A DNA stretch of 64,000 nt from Bacteroidales bacterium (GCA_013376985.1 JACABB010000018.1:1-64000); one strand, 5' to 3'; positions 1-10,155 are shown, numbered from the stretch's first letter. The notes: a model not told the origin generated them from the letters alone. Made by a program: numbers and translations.

Positions 1-100
1 ATCGCCTAAAGACTAGATGCTTCACTTCGTTCAGCATGACAAAGTAACAATCTAAAACCATGCTTAGAATCAGTATGTTATACTTACATCGAACTCGCGT
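1..100. repeat. MITE-A copy 1 (left part cut by window edge)
   Basis: This is the right part of a 147-bp element that recurs complete at 10630-10776 and 15214-15360. The terminal motif CTTACATCGAACTCGCGT ends at 100 and is followed by TAATTA, the same target sequence that flanks the 10.6 kb copy. The interior carries the arm with TTCACTTCGTTCAGCATGA. No coding capacity is seen. Confidence 0.85.
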
Positions 101-149
101 TAATTAAGATTCTGAATCTTTAGAAAAAATTTTGGAGGATAAGCAATAA

Positions 150-182
150 AAAAGGGTGTCCTCGACTTTAGACACCCTTATT
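150..182 (-). terminator. Rho-independent terminator of pckA
   Basis: Arms AAGGGTGTC and GACACCCTT form a 9-bp stem with a 10-nt loop. On the minus strand a run of T follows. It lies about 20 bp beyond the pckA stop codon. Confidence 0.85.
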
Positions 183-204
183 CATAAGACATAATAATAT
201 CAAT

Positions 205-1821
205 CTATACAATAGGTCCTGCTGCAATTAACTTTTTGCCAGCATCATTATCGGTAAAGTTTTCGAAGTTCTTAATAAACTTTTCAGCAAGCTCACGAGC
301 TTTTACGTCCCATTCTGCTGGATTTGGCCAGCTATTCCTTGGATTCAAAAATTTGGATTCAACACCCTTAACAGATTTTGGAACCTGAAGATTGAATACT
401 GGAATAGTTTCAAACTCAGCATTCTCAATACTACCATCGAGAATAGCATTGATTAATGCACGTGTCGAAGGTAAATCAATTCTTTTCCCAACACCATATG
501 ATCCACCAATCCAACCGGTGTTTACGAGGTATGCTTTAGAACCATGCTTTTCCATCTTTTTAACCAACTCACGAGCATAAACGGTTGGGTGAAGCATTAA
601 AAATGCCTGACCAAAACAGCTGCTAAAGGTTGGTTGTGGCTCGGTAACACCACGTTCAGTTCCTGCTAATTTTGCAGTAAAACCGCTTAAGAAATGGTAT
701 TGAGTTTGGTCAGGAGTAAGTCTGGATACTGGAGGCAGTACACCAAATGAATCGGCCGTAAGGAAAATTACATGCTGTGCATGTCCACCCTTTGATATAG
801 GTTTTACGATATTATCGATATGGTAAATTGGGTATGAAACCCTTGTGTTCTCGGTTTTACATTTCGATTTAAAATCGATCTTTCCGGTTTCGTCAATAGC
901 AAGATTTTCCAGAAGTGCATCCCTACGGATTGCCGCATAAATATCAGGTTCTTTACCAGGATCAAGATCTATACATTTTGCGTAGCAACCGCCCTCGTAG
1001 TTGAATACCCCATTATCGTCCCAGCCATGCTCATCGTCGCCAATAAGCGCACGGTTTGGATCGGCGGAAAGTGTAGTTTTTCCTGTTCCTGAAAGACCAA
1101 AGAATACAGCAACATCATTCTTTTTACCAACGTTAGCACTACAATGCATTGAGGCAATTCCTTTGAGTGGAAGGTAGTAGTTCATTACAGAGAAGATTCC
1201 CTTCTTCATCTCACCACCATACCATGTTCCACCAATAACAGCCATTCTTTGAGTTAAATGGAATGCAATATATACCTCACTATTTAGGTTCTGCTCTTTC
1301 CACTTAGGGTTCGATGTTTTTGATGCTACAAGCACTACAAAATCAGGCTTAAATGTTTTTAGCTCTTCATCGGTTGGGCGAATGAACATGTTTTTTACAA
1401 AGTGTGCTTGCCATGCAACCTCCATCACAAAACGAACGTTAATTCGAGTATCGATGTTTGCGCCACAATAGGCATCAACTACGTAAAGTTTCTTCTCGCT
1501 TAACTGCTCTGCGCTTATTTTTTTTAAATGATCCCAAATTTCGGCAGTAATGGGTTTGTTATCGGAACTCTTTTTGCCAGTCTGAGCCCACCATACATTA
1601 TTTTCGGACGAGCTGTCTTTTACAATGTACTTATCCTTGGGTGAACGACCAGTAAATATTCCTGTATCGACATTAATTGCTCCAAGATTTGTAAGATACC
1701 CTCTTTCAAAACCCTGAAGGTTTTTATCTGTTTCGTGAGCATACAATAAATCATAACTCGGATTGTAGATTATCTCTTTAGGTTTTTCTATACCATAAAC
1801 TGATAAATCAATATTTGTCAT
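205..1821 (-). CDS. pckA: Phosphoenolpyruvate carboxykinase (ATP)
   Basis: The enzyme interconverts oxaloacetate plus ATP with phosphoenolpyruvate, CO2 and ADP in the cytoplasm. In fermentative Bacteroidota it often runs in the CO2-fixing direction. The 538 residues match the family length. Visible motifs are GRSPKDKY near 58-65 (substrate-binding Arg), YGGEMKKG near 201-208 (metal-binding Lys region), the P-loop GLSGTGKT at 242-249 and the metal/kinase-2 motif GDDEHGW at 261-267. The start MTNIDLS follows a promoter-like region with a palindrome at 1883-1896, and a terminator lies just past the stop. It is transcribed alone. ppdK at 45.3-48 kb, acting on the same metabolite node, lies elsewhere in the window. 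Confidence 0.97.
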   Translation of the reverse strand: MTNIDLSVYGIEKPKEIIYNPSYDLLYAHETDKNLQGFERGYLTNLGAINVDTGIFTGRSPKDKYIVKDSSSENNVWWAQTGKKSSDNKPITAEIWDHLKKISAEQLSEKKLYVVDAYCGANIDTRINVRFVMEVAWQAHFVKNMFIRPTDEELKTFKPDFVVLVASKTSNPKWKEQNLNSEVYIAFHLTQRMAVIGGTWYGGEMKKGIFSVMNYYLPLKGIASMHCSANVGKKNDVAVFFGLSGTGKTTLSADPNRALIGDDEHGWDDNGVFNYEGGCYAKCIDLDPGKEPDIYAAIRRDALLENLAIDETGKIDFKSKCKTENTRVSYPIYHIDNIVKPISKGGHAQHVIFLTADSFGVLPPVSRLTPDQTQYHFLSGFTAKLAGTERGVTEPQPTFSSCFGQAFLMLHPTVYARELVKKMEKHGSKAYLVNTGWIGGSYGVGKRIDLPSTRALINAILDGSIENAEFETIPVFNLQVPKSVKGVESKFLNPRNSWPNPAEWDVKARELAEKFIKNFENFTDNDAGKKLIAAGPIV

Positions 1822-1865
1822 AAGAAATTAAGTTTGAGTGAACAATCGATTTAAATAAGGCAATG

Positions 1866-1896
1866 CAAAGATATTTTTATAAATGATAATTATCAT
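1866..1896 (-). promoter_or_regulatory. pckA promoter with 14-bp palindrome
   Basis: On the minus strand the Bacteroidota -7 box TATCTTTG (TAnnTTTG) occupies 1873-1866, about 45 bp before the pckA start. Just upstream is the perfect palindrome ATGATAATTATCAT at 1883-1896, where an activator or repressor could bind. The half-site TGATAA resembles Fur-type half-sites, but the spacing is not the classical one. The promoter is read from sequence and the binding protein is unknown. Confidence 0.5.
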
Positions 1897-1952
1897 AAAT
1901 AGGTATATGTTTAATATCAGTAAAAAAATGATACTAAAACTATATAAAATAA

Positions 1953-1978
1953 AAAGACCTAGAATAATCTAGGTCTTT
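1953..1978 (-). terminator. Terminator of the superoxide dismutase gene
   Basis: The arms AAAGACCTAGA and TCTAGGTCTTT form an 11-bp stem with a 4-nt loop. The stem is A-rich on its 5' side and T-rich on its 3' side, so it may work in both directions. It lies 20 bp after the sod stop codon at 1999. Confidence 0.8.
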
Positions 1979-1998
1979 AAAGTTATAAACTGAAAGTT

Positions 1999-2682
1999 TT
2001 ATTTTAGAGTTTTTTGATAAAATTCGGAAACTTTAACCCAATTAACCACCTTCCAAAAGTTGGTAACGTAATCGGCTCGTTTATTTTGATACTTAAGATA
2101 ATAAGCATGTTCCCAAACATCAAGAGCAAGAATTGGTTTACCGTGTTTTGGTGCAATATCCATTAGAGGGTTATCCTGATTTGGTAGCTGTGCTACAAAA
2201 AGTTTGCCCGTATCATCCACGGCTAACCATGCCCAACCACTTCCAAATAACGTATTGGCTGCCTTCTCAAATTCTTTAACAAATGCATCGTATGAACCAA
2301 ATGATTCATTTATAGCCTTAAGTAGAATAGCACTAGGTTCGCCACCATTTGGTGACATTATTTCCCAAAAAAATGCGTGATTATAGTAACCTCCACCAAA
2401 ATTCCTAACCTGAATAGGATATTTACTCATATTAGCGAATATCTCCTCCATACTTTTTCCATTCAGACTATTTGTTTCAGCTGCCTTTATAAAGTTGTTA
2501 TAGTAAGCGCGAAAATGCTTATCGTAATGAAATTCCATGGTTGCTTTATCAATATACGGTTCAAGCGCATCGTAGCTGTATGGTAATGCGGGAAACGTAA
2601 AACTCGAGGTATTTTGGGCTCTTGTTCCAATCATAAATAGCTGGAGAAATAGAGTGAACAGTAGTACTTTTTTTGTTTTCAT
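1999..2682 (-). CDS. Secreted superoxide dismutase, Mn/Fe family
   Basis: This enzyme disproportionates superoxide to oxygen and hydrogen peroxide. Residues 1-22 form a signal peptide (charged start, hydrophobic core, ending TRAQ), so the enzyme should act in the periplasm or outside, unlike the usual cytoplasmic SodB of the phylum. The mature part shows LPYSYDALEPYID, the ligand region EFHYDKHF, NHAFFW (second His) and DVWEHAYY (Asp and His ligands). Gly-Gly before YYNHAFFW and Gln in LPNQDNPL fit the Mn or cambialistic pattern more than classical Fe-SOD. It is a single gene with its own terminator. Confidence 0.93.
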   Translation of the reverse strand: MKTKKVLLFTLFLQLFMIGTRAQNTSSFTFPALPYSYDALEPYIDKATMEFHYDKHFRAYYNNFIKAAETNSLNGKSMEEIFANMSKYPIQVRNFGGGYYNHAFFWEIMSPNGGEPSAILLKAINESFGSYDAFVKEFEKAANTLFGSGWAWLAVDDTGKLFVAQLPNQDNPLMDIAPKHGKPILALDVWEHAYYLKYQNKRADYVTNFWKVVNWVKVSEFYQKTLK

Positions 2683-3163
2683 ATCGACAAGATATTTAGT
2701 TAATTAGTTGTGTTTTAATAGATTTTTGAACCCTTTATTTTTGTTCTTTAATTGGCAAGTGTTGGTAGTTAGAATATTATTTTGGAGCGTAACGCATTAT
2801 AAAACAAAAAATTCAGTGTAATGTTTAGACTGCTTTAAAGGGAAATAAACCATATTTAATCTAGACCAACGACAACGTAACTTTGGTATTACAAAGTCTA
2901 TGAAACAGAGAACCCACCTGATTGGTAGGTTATATTGGTTTGGGGTATGAAATATAGCGGATTTCGGAGATGAACCTGTGACCCACAACGAAATACTCAC
3001 AAATCCACCGAGGTTGCTGTGTTTTATAGTCTTTGTTAGTGGTTCGTTGATTCTTATTGACTTTTCATTATCATTTTTTATTTTGTCAACTCTATACCTA
3101 TTAGTTTTAATAGTTTGCAGTAATAGAATCGTCCAACATTTTCAGGGTTTTTACAAATTAAAA
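2683..3163. other. Intergenic region without recognised gene
   Basis: About 480 bp lie between the sod start and the methyltransferase stop. Short open frames occur on both strands but have no recognisable protein features, and one overlaps the methyltransferase. No tRNA fold or strong hairpin was found. Confidence 0.5.
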
Positions 3164-3982
3164 TTATCTTTCTACACTGAAAATGATTATGGGTCCAAAT
3201 TTAAGATGTTTGAAATTTTTAAATCCCAATTTATTAATTATCATTTTAAGTTCATTTAAGGTAAAACGATGAAGTTTAACATCAAGTTTCTCCATTGAAG
3301 AAATAGCTTTATTAAATTCTATAGTTTCTTCTTTGGTTGAAGACTTTCTTAATTCTCTTCTCGCAGGGTCAATAACAGAAGGGATGCTTTTCTCTAATAA
3401 TGCCATTATGGCTAAAACGCCACCTATTTTCAATACTCTCTGCATTTCTCTTAAAGATTTTTCAGCGTTTGGAAAGGCATGAAGAGCTCCACTGCATGAA
3501 ACAAAATCAAAGGAATTGTCACCAAATGGCAGATTTTCCGAATCACAACGTGCAAATGAAATATTATTGATTGTATTCTTTTTGGACAAATCATCGGCTT
3601 TTTGCACCATTCCCATAGAGATATCAACGCCATACACATAATTTATTTTTTTTGCCATTGGTCGAGCCACAACTCCTGTTCCACATGCTACATCTAATCC
3701 AATCCCGTCTTTGTTACGGATCTTTCTTGTGAGCAGCCAGACAATAATCCTTGGAGATCCGCCCCAAAGAGAAGATCCATAAACCTTGGACAAATCATCA
3801 AAATGAGAAGCGCGATTTATTAATGACTCTCCTCCATCTTTCTGATTTCTCAGAAGCAAATCGGGAATATTTCCATCGATAGGAAAAATATTCTTACAAT
3901 TTTGGCAAACAAATTGTTCAATTTTAAATTCCAAAGCACTATGGCAGTTTGGGCAAGCAAAAGATTGAGAATTGTTTTTCAT
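3164..3982 (-). CDS. Class I SAM-dependent methyltransferase with N-terminal zinc ribbon
   Basis: This is a predicted cytoplasmic methyltransferase of 272 residues. The N-terminus has CPNCHSAL and CQNCKNIF about 20 residues apart, a zinc-ribbon like that of RlmA- or Trm112-type proteins. The Rossmann core follows: motif I GLDVACGTGVVA near 98-109, the acidic end of strand 2 in YGVDIS, then CDSENLPFGDNSFDFVSC and a VLKIGGVLAIM segment, as in the Methyltransf_11 group. The substrate is not evident. Its downstream neighbour on the plus side is gene-poor, and the AraC-type gene upstream on the same strand is 71 bp away. Confidence 0.88.
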   Translation of the reverse strand: MKNNSQSFACPNCHSALEFKIEQFVCQNCKNIFPIDGNIPDLLLRNQKDGGESLINRASHFDDLSKVYGSSLWGGSPRIIVWLLTRKIRNKDGIGLDVACGTGVVARPMAKKINYVYGVDISMGMVQKADDLSKKNTINNISFARCDSENLPFGDNSFDFVSCSGALHAFPNAEKSLREMQRVLKIGGVLAIMALLEKSIPSVIDPARRELRKSSTKEETIEFNKAISSMEKLDVKLHRFTLNELKMIINKLGFKNFKHLKFGPIIIFSVER

Positions 3983-4053
3983 ACTTATTTATCAATATTA
4001 TGAATGCAAAGGTATTGCCCTATTCAAAAAATAAATTGTAAAAATCGGAAGTA

Positions 4054-4866
4054 TTATTCTTTTGAAGGAAGCGCTTCCTTGATAAATTTATATGGTGTGA
4101 AACCCGAAAACCTTTTGAACTCTTTTATAAAGTGCGATTGGTCATAGTAATATTCGTAATATGTTTTATAGACGAGACTATCATCTGGATTGGATATTAA
4201 TGATTTTAACACAGTTTGAAATCGCATTATCGATGCAAAAGTCTTGAGATTTATACCTAATTTATATTCAGACTTTTGATTTAGCCAACGGCTGCTGTAA
4301 CCCGTCTGGCGTTCCAATTCACTAATAGGAATAATTCCATGATAATTAGAAATGCTCTCTATACAAAAATCTATAACAGTATCGCTTTCGGTTTTTAAAA
4401 AACTAGCGAGCAGATATTTTTGTAATACAATAATTTTGTTCTCAATCAGCGTTTCATTTTGTATTCTGTCTTCTATTTCATGGATAGTCTTACCAAATAA
4501 ATCATAAAGCGAATAAAACCTATTCGATAATTCTCTTTGGTTAATATTGAAAAAACGGTAAGTACCTATCGGAGTAAATTCAAATATTATAGCCTTGGTC
4601 AACATATTTTCAATAGCCTCAATTCTAAATGTAGAATCAAATATGCCTGCTAACGCAATTTGATTTTGTTGTGAGCAAAATATTTTACCATTACACCTAC
4701 TCGTAATACCATTTTCGAGTGGTAATATAAGTTTTAACATTCCATTTGGCTCAACATGATTTAAGATAGTATTATTGGATTCGCCTTGACCTTCAAAACA
4801 ATATATTTGGTTTATGAATTTTCTAAGAACTGGTAAGCATTCAATATTTGAAAGTGGATAAATCAT
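4054..4866 (-). CDS. AraC-family transcriptional regulator
   Basis: This is a DNA-binding regulator of 270 residues. The N-terminal 150 residues look like the cupin-like sensor half found in many Bacteroidota AraC proteins (an LSNIECLPVLRKFINQIYCFEG-type start, then GMLKLILPLENG). The C-terminal 100 residues hold the two helix-turn-helix units. The second is clear in YDQSHFIKEFKRFSGFTPYKF, the usual AraC signature. It is adjacent to the methyltransferase gene on the same strand and the two may be co-transcribed. The inducer is unknown. Confidence 0.87.
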   Translation of the reverse strand: MIYPLSNIECLPVLRKFINQIYCFEGQGESNNTILNHVEPNGMLKLILPLENGITSRCNGKIFCSQQNQIALAGIFDSTFRIEAIENMLTKAIIFEFTPIGTYRFFNINQRELSNRFYSLYDLFGKTIHEIEDRIQNETLIENKIIVLQKYLLASFLKTESDTVIDFCIESISNYHGIIPISELERQTGYSSRWLNQKSEYKLGINLKTFASIMRFQTVLKSLISNPDDSLVYKTYYEYYYDQSHFIKEFKRFSGFTPYKFIKEALPSKE

Positions 4867-4965
4867 ATGCGAAGAATGATTTTTTCAATAACCGCTAACT
4901 TCTCCTTACCATTCTCTAATAATGGAAATTTGATTTTTGAATTTCAGACTATTAAAAAATGATTC

Positions 4966-6897
4966 CTAATTCTCTTTTACAATGTCCAAATCTTGGGTGT
5001 AACGCAATATAAATATCGATTTATTTTCAAAACCATCTACACTACTGTTTGATTCAAACTTAAAGTCGGATTGAAGCAAATCAACATTCTGGTTTTTTAA
5101 GCAATACTTAAAATCAACCCCATATTTTTTCATCGCTTTCAAAAAATAAAACCCGATGTCATAGCCTTGAAATGCGTATTGAGATGGTTCGGATCTGTAG
5201 TAATGACGGTAATCATCAACAAATCTTTTAACGGGCTTTCTGGAATAATCAACATAGAAAGGGGTAAAAAGATGTAAGTTTAGTTTGTAGTAATACTCTA
5301 TGGGAACATTCTTGAATTTCTGCCAATGAGGGAAACCATAGACCTTTACCTTATAGTTGTTATAGTAGGTGTTTAAAGCAAATAACTGGCTGAGAAAATC
5401 GGATACAAACGCTTCGCTTTCAGATGAAACGATAAAAACATTCTCTTTATCGCTAATTATACTCTGATTTAGTTTGTCTTTAACTTCGGTGGTAATTACG
5501 CCTGGTTTATAAAAGAATTCCTTAAAATGTATTGAATCAGAATTTGCACATTGTTTCATTCGATTCATTACAAACTCTTTGTACTTTTTACTTATTGCTA
5601 ATGTTGAACTATCGTCCTCATAAACAAATACCAAGTTTTCATCCTTGCAAAGATCAACATTTGATACAAATTCATTAAATTGAACAGGTAACGATGCATT
5701 TACCTGAAAATAGTAAGGATTACCTGTTAGTAAATCATTATTTTGGGAAAGAGGAGATACAATATTGATCCTGTTTTCCTTAGAAAAATCGCCAAAGGGT
5801 TTTAGCAATTCAGGGTAAACTGGGCCAATCAATAAATCCGATTCTTTTAACCCTTTTTCATTAAACAACTTCTTGGAATCGTTTACATTCTTGGTGGTGT
5901 TAAAGACCGATATATTAAGTGATAGTCCATCGCGCTTTAAAGAATCAACCGCAATTAAAAATCCCTCATAAAAATCCAAAAAATTATGTGCTCGCGATGA
6001 AATCTTTTCAGTTTCGTTCGACTTCTCAACAAGTTTGCCATTTGAATCCTGAAGAGCTACATCAGCAGAATCAGCATCTTGTTCATCTGGGAGTAATGGT
6101 AGAAGGAGCGAAATATTGAATACACGTTTTGAACGTTTATAATCGAAAGTATCGCATTTAACTTTAGGTGAGTAAATAGTTTCATTTTGCAATACAGTTT
6201 GAGTTTTAATATTACCTAATTCAATATTTTGATTATTCATATTAGCTATGAATTGTTCTTTATCCTTAGGTATCTTAAGTATTGAGCCTGATTTAAGGCC
6301 ATTAATAAGTACATCCTTGTTTAAATCCTCAATGGTATGAATATCTATTTTATATAACCTTGAAATTGAGTAAAGTCCTTCCTTGGGTTTTACTTGATGG
6401 TAGATATACAATCCAGAATCTTTTTTAACTTCCTGATTTAATGCGCTTAACCGTTCACGGGGAATTAATAGCACTTGGCTGAGAATAAGCCCGCTTTCAA
6501 CATCGGGATTTGCTTTTACAATATCATCTATAGAAACCTGATATTGTTTGGAGAGGCCAAAAAGGGTTTCACCTTTCTTTACAATATGATAAATGTATTT
6601 ATCATTCTCATCCTGTTTTGGTAAATCCTTTGCAGGAATCTTTAATGCCTGATCTACCTGAATACCCAGATATATATCAGGATTGTCCATAGCAATCTCC
6701 ATTTGACTAACACCGTATGCTTTACTAATTGCATATAAAGATTCTCCTTTACGAACAATGTGTATGTAGTAGTATTTACCTTCAATTTTTACCTTATCAG
6801 TCGATTTCTTAACTTGATTCACAGTCTCAGTTTGCTGAGAATATAATGCGTTGAAGAATAATAGAAAAACTATTAAGAGGATGTTTTTTAATCGCAT
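4966..6897 (-). CDS. LysM protein with amino-acid-ABC-type periplasmic-binding domain
   Basis: This is a cell-envelope protein of about 643 residues. Translation could start at 6927, but the Met at 6897 gives a proper signal peptide (MRLKNILLIVFLLFF...ALYSQ), so that start is preferred. Three LysM-type repeats follow, each with KKGETLFGLSKQYQVS-like sequence, at about residues 45-90, 105-155 and 165-215; these bind peptidoglycan. After a linker, residues about 255-640 resemble the periplasmic-binding fold of branched-chain amino-acid receptors (DLLIGPVYPELLKPFGDFS, then INIVSPLSQ, and YAFQGYDIGFYFL near the end). No transporter genes are adjacent, so a structural or sensing role at the wall is likely. 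It stands alone on the minus strand. Confidence 0.85.
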   Translation of the reverse strand: MRLKNILLIVFLLFFNALYSQQTETVNQVKKSTDKVKIEGKYYYIHIVRKGESLYAISKAYGVSQMEIAMDNPDIYLGIQVDQALKIPAKDLPKQDENDKYIYHIVKKGETLFGLSKQYQVSIDDIVKANPDVESGLILSQVLLIPRERLSALNQEVKKDSGLYIYHQVKPKEGLYSISRLYKIDIHTIEDLNKDVLINGLKSGSILKIPKDKEQFIANMNNQNIELGNIKTQTVLQNETIYSPKVKCDTFDYKRSKRVFNISLLLPLLPDEQDADSADVALQDSNGKLVEKSNETEKISSRAHNFLDFYEGFLIAVDSLKRDGLSLNISVFNTTKNVNDSKKLFNEKGLKESDLLIGPVYPELLKPFGDFSKENRINIVSPLSQNNDLLTGNPYYFQVNASLPVQFNEFVSNVDLCKDENLVFVYEDDSSTLAISKKYKEFVMNRMKQCANSDSIHFKEFFYKPGVITTEVKDKLNQSIISDKENVFIVSSESEAFVSDFLSQLFALNTYYNNYKVKVYGFPHWQKFKNVPIEYYYKLNLHLFTPFYVDYSRKPVKRFVDDYRHYYRSEPSQYAFQGYDIGFYFLKAMKKYGVDFKYCLKNQNVDLLQSDFKFESNSSVDGFENKSIFILRYTQDLDIVKEN

Positions 6898-7091
6898 CTT
6901 TCTTTGAATTATTTGAAATATTTGCAAATGTAAGGAATCAATTCCGTTTACCGAAAACTCTTAAAGATTTTCCATATCACTAAATTACTTTAGACGTAAT
7001 AAGTTGATAATGGATAATATTGTATTAATTTTTCACATCTTACTATCCACATTTCACTTTCTTTAGCTATAATTGCGACCGAAATTTAGCC

Positions 7092-10025
7092 ATGCCGATA
7101 GAACTCCCAAAAACCGATTTCTTTGCTATAACCCTTCAACAGCACAGACACTTAGGAATGATATTCAATCCTTATATCATTCGCTTGGTAAGTAGCGAAG
7201 GGGGAATTTATACGATAGTTGAAAATATTCACGATGCAAATCATAAAAAATGGGAGCATGTAATTCCCATAGAATCAGCTGAACTATTAAAAACTCTTAA
7301 TGAGCTCACTGATAGCGTTGTTCATAAGCAGTTCAGCAAGGGAAAACAAAGCATTTCCGATTTTTATAAATCAATATCAGGAAATGAGCAGGTGCTACAG
7401 TTTGTTAAAGCGTACATCGAACGTAGAATGCTGAAATGCTTTGAAATACTCTGTAAACTTCAGATTCCTGTTTTTTTGAAGGAGAAAAATTTCAATAATC
7501 TATACGAGGATCATCTATTAAGTCTTATACCCGATTTAGCTCTTCCTGTCTTTCACTTTGCTGTAACCGAAAGCGAAAGTCGCTATAGAATCGATGCTTC
7601 ATGCAATGGAAAATCCATTAACCTTACTACAAAAGGTTCTGAGGTAATATGCAACGATCCTTGCCTATTAAGGGTTGATAATAGTTTATACAAGTTCTCT
7701 GGCATTGATGGAAAAAAGTTAAGCCCCTTTTTCACAAAACAGCATATCTCCATACCAAAATCAGCCGAGCGAAAGTACTTCGAGTCCTTTGTTCTTAATA
7801 CCATTAGAACACAGCTGGTTGAGGCGGTAGGTTTTACAATTGAGAATAGTAAACCCGATAAAAAAACACTTCTTTCGCTGGAGCAACGGCTTGCAGGTGG
7901 GGTTGCGTTAATTCTTAAATATCAGTATAATGGCAAAACCTACCTTGCCAATTCAAAGCCAGATCCCGAGGTCAACCTTATTATTGAAAATGATAAATAT
8001 AAATTTACCCGTTTCGAAAGGGATATTGCTTGGGAAAAAGATTGTAAAGAAAAACTTGCTGAACTTGGGCTAAAGAAAGTTGGAGAATCGGAATTTTTTC
8101 CCGAGGAAATTACCAATTCAACAGATGGACAACCGCCTTATCAGCTAATTGAATGGATAAATAGAAATCAGAAATTGATTATTGATTCTGATTTTGAAGT
8201 TCAGCAGAATCTGGGAAAAGATAAGTATTACATTTACGAATATCGGGTTGAGATTAACTCACAATCCACCGAAGATTGGTTCGATTTGTATGGCAAGGTA
8301 ATTTTAAGCGGGTTTGAAATTCCGTTCATCCACCTAAAAAAGAATATTCTAAAAAATATTCGGGAGTTCATACTTCCAAATGGACTACTTTTTATCCTGC
8401 CCGAGGAATGGTTCGCCCGGTATCGCCCGTTATTCTTTCTGGGAAAAGAATCGGGCGAGAAGCTGGCTATCCAAAAATCTCTATTTAACCTACTGATTGA
8501 TTGCAAGGTTGAAGCCCCAAGCGCACAGGAACTTAAAGATAAGTTTGATAGCAAATCGCCCGAAAAGGTTAAACTACCAGTTGGTCTTAATGCTGAGCTT
8601 CGCGATTACCAGAAAGAGGGCTATATATGGATGAACCTACTCCAGCAAAACGGCTTGGGTGGCTGTTTAGCCGATGATATGGGTCTTGGAAAAACCATAC
8701 AAACCCTTTCACTTCTCCTATCAACAAAGGAAAAGAGGGATATAAAGTTAGAATCGAATAAAGATGAGGTAAGTCCTAGCACTAATACTTTTGGGCAAAC
8801 TTCATTAATTGTAGTTCCAACCTCATTGGTTCACAACTGGATTCGAGAGATGAACCGATTCACCCCCGATTTAACCTACTATTCGTATACGGGTGGAACT
8901 CGTACAAAGGAAATTTCGGAGATTGTTAAGTATGATGTTGTTATATCAACTTATGGGATTGTCCGTAACGATATCGATTTACTTAAGGAAGTTCGTTTTA
9001 AGTATATAATTCTTGATGAGAGTCAGGCGATTAAGAATCCAACATCAAAAATATATCGTTCTGTACTTCTGCTTAAGGCAGCAAATTACCTTACAATCAG
9101 CGGAACGCCTATTGAGAATTCACTTTCAGATCTATGGGCGCAGCTGAATTTCTTGAATAGAGGAATGCTTGGTAGCATTAAATCGTTTAACGATGAGTTT
9201 ATTCAACCCATTGAAAAGAATAACGATATTGAAAAGGAGGAGCTGCTCAAGAATCTTATACAGCCCTTTATTCTCAGGCGAACCAAGGAACAGGTTGCCA
9301 AGGATCTCCCAGATTTAACCGAGCAGGTTATTTACTGCGAGATGTCTGACATGCAGCGCAAATGCTACGAATCGGAAAAATCATCGATCCGAAATAGCAT
9401 TATGGAGAATATTGCTACAATGGGGTATGATCGCTCGGCAATTGCTATTTTCCGTGGACTAACAAGGCTGCGCCAGCTTGCCAACCACCCCAATATGGTT
9501 GAGGAGTATGCTGGTTCCGATTCTGGCAAATTCGAGGAGATAACCCGAAGCATCGATAGTATTGTGGCAGAGGGTCATAAGATACTAATATTCTCCTCGT
9601 TTGTTAAGCACCTTAAGATTGTTGCTGGATATCTTGAAGAGAATGGGATATCACACGAAGTCCTAACTGGTGCTACTACAAATCGCAAGGAGGTTGTAGA
9701 TCATTTCCAGAACGATCCAACTGTAAAGGTATTTCTAATTTCAATAAAAGCTGGTGGTGTAGGGCTTAACCTAACCGCTGCCGATTATATCTTTATCCTC
9801 GATCCATGGTGGAACCCAGCGGTTGAAAATCAGGCAATATCAAGGGCTCACCGTATTGGGCAGGACAAAAACATATTTGTTTACCGCTTTATAACCATCG
9901 ATACCGTTGAGGAGAAGATTATCCGCTTACAGGAGAAGAAGGAAATTCTTGCCCAAGCCTTTGTTGATTCTACAAATCCGTTAAGGATTCTGGGGGAGGG
10001 TAGGATTTTGGAGATTTTGGAATAA
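7092..10025 (+). CDS. SNF2-family DEAD/DEAH-box helicase
   Basis: This 977-residue ATP-dependent DNA translocase resembles the bacterial SNF2/RapA-like group. The N-terminal 500 residues are a poorly conserved accessory region. Then come motif I DDMGLGKTIQTL near residue 530, motif Ia LIVVPTSLVHNW, the Walker B box DESQAIKN (DESQ instead of DEAH, usual in bacterial SNF2), motif III LTISGTPIEN and, in the second RecA lobe, ISIKAGGVGLNLTAAD and QAISRAHRIGQ. It probably remodels protein-DNA complexes or assists transcription or repair. It is a single gene, and a remnant of a transposable element starts exactly at its stop codon. Confidence 0.92.
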   Translation: MPIELPKTDFFAITLQQHRHLGMIFNPYIIRLVSSEGGIYTIVENIHDANHKKWEHVIPIESAELLKTLNELTDSVVHKQFSKGKQSISDFYKSISGNEQVLQFVKAYIERRMLKCFEILCKLQIPVFLKEKNFNNLYEDHLLSLIPDLALPVFHFAVTESESRYRIDASCNGKSINLTTKGSEVICNDPCLLRVDNSLYKFSGIDGKKLSPFFTKQHISIPKSAERKYFESFVLNTIRTQLVEAVGFTIENSKPDKKTLLSLEQRLAGGVALILKYQYNGKTYLANSKPDPEVNLIIENDKYKFTRFERDIAWEKDCKEKLAELGLKKVGESEFFPEEITNSTDGQPPYQLIEWINRNQKLIIDSDFEVQQNLGKDKYYIYEYRVEINSQSTEDWFDLYGKVILSGFEIPFIHLKKNILKNIREFILPNGLLFILPEEWFARYRPLFFLGKESGEKLAIQKSLFNLLIDCKVEAPSAQELKDKFDSKSPEKVKLPVGLNAELRDYQKEGYIWMNLLQQNGLGGCLADDMGLGKTIQTLSLLLSTKEKRDIKLESNKDEVSPSTNTFGQTSLIVVPTSLVHNWIREMNRFTPDLTYYSYTGGTRTKEISEIVKYDVVISTYGIVRNDIDLLKEVRFKYIILDESQAIKNPTSKIYRSVLLLKAANYLTISGTPIENSLSDLWAQLNFLNRGMLGSIKSFNDEFIQPIEKNNDIEKEELLKNLIQPFILRRTKEQVAKDLPDLTEQVIYCEMSDMQRKCYESEKSSIRNSIMENIATMGYDRSAIAIFRGLTRLRQLANHPNMVEEYAGSDSGKFEEITRSIDSIVAEGHKILIFSSFVKHLKIVAGYLEENGISHEVLTGATTNRKEVVDHFQNDPTVKVFLISIKAGGVGLNLTAADYIFILDPWWNPAVENQAISRAHRIGQDKNIFVYRFITIDTVEEKIIRLQEKKEILAQAFVDSTNPLRILGEGRILEILE

Positions 10026-10050
10026 CGTGAGTTTGATATAAGAATCACGT
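10025..10050. repeat. Degenerate MITE-B end
   Basis: The sequence ACGTGAGTTTGATATAAG matches the left end of the MITE-B copies at 26571 and 36942. It is followed at once by ATCACGT, giving a 26-bp palindromic remnant. The next 90 bp (AAACATATATTTACAAAT..., GGTGGGATAATGGAATATTGGAA) resemble MITE-B interior sequence. It abuts the helicase stop codon. Confidence 0.55.
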
Positions 10051-10155
10051 TAATAACATAATAAACATATATTTACAAATACAATATTTATGGACTGAAT
10101 GGTGGGATAATGGAATATTGGAACTAGCAAACTCGGTTCCAATATTTCACTAATA

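Noticed and set aside
2940-3010. Possible tRNA fragment (GGTTCATCTCC on the minus strand)
   Set aside because: The flanking bases do not pair as a T-arm, and no acceptor or anticodon stem can be built.
2797-3259. Two small open frames on opposite strands between sod and the methyltransferase gene
   Set aside because: No family features, odd composition, and one overlaps the methyltransferase coding region.
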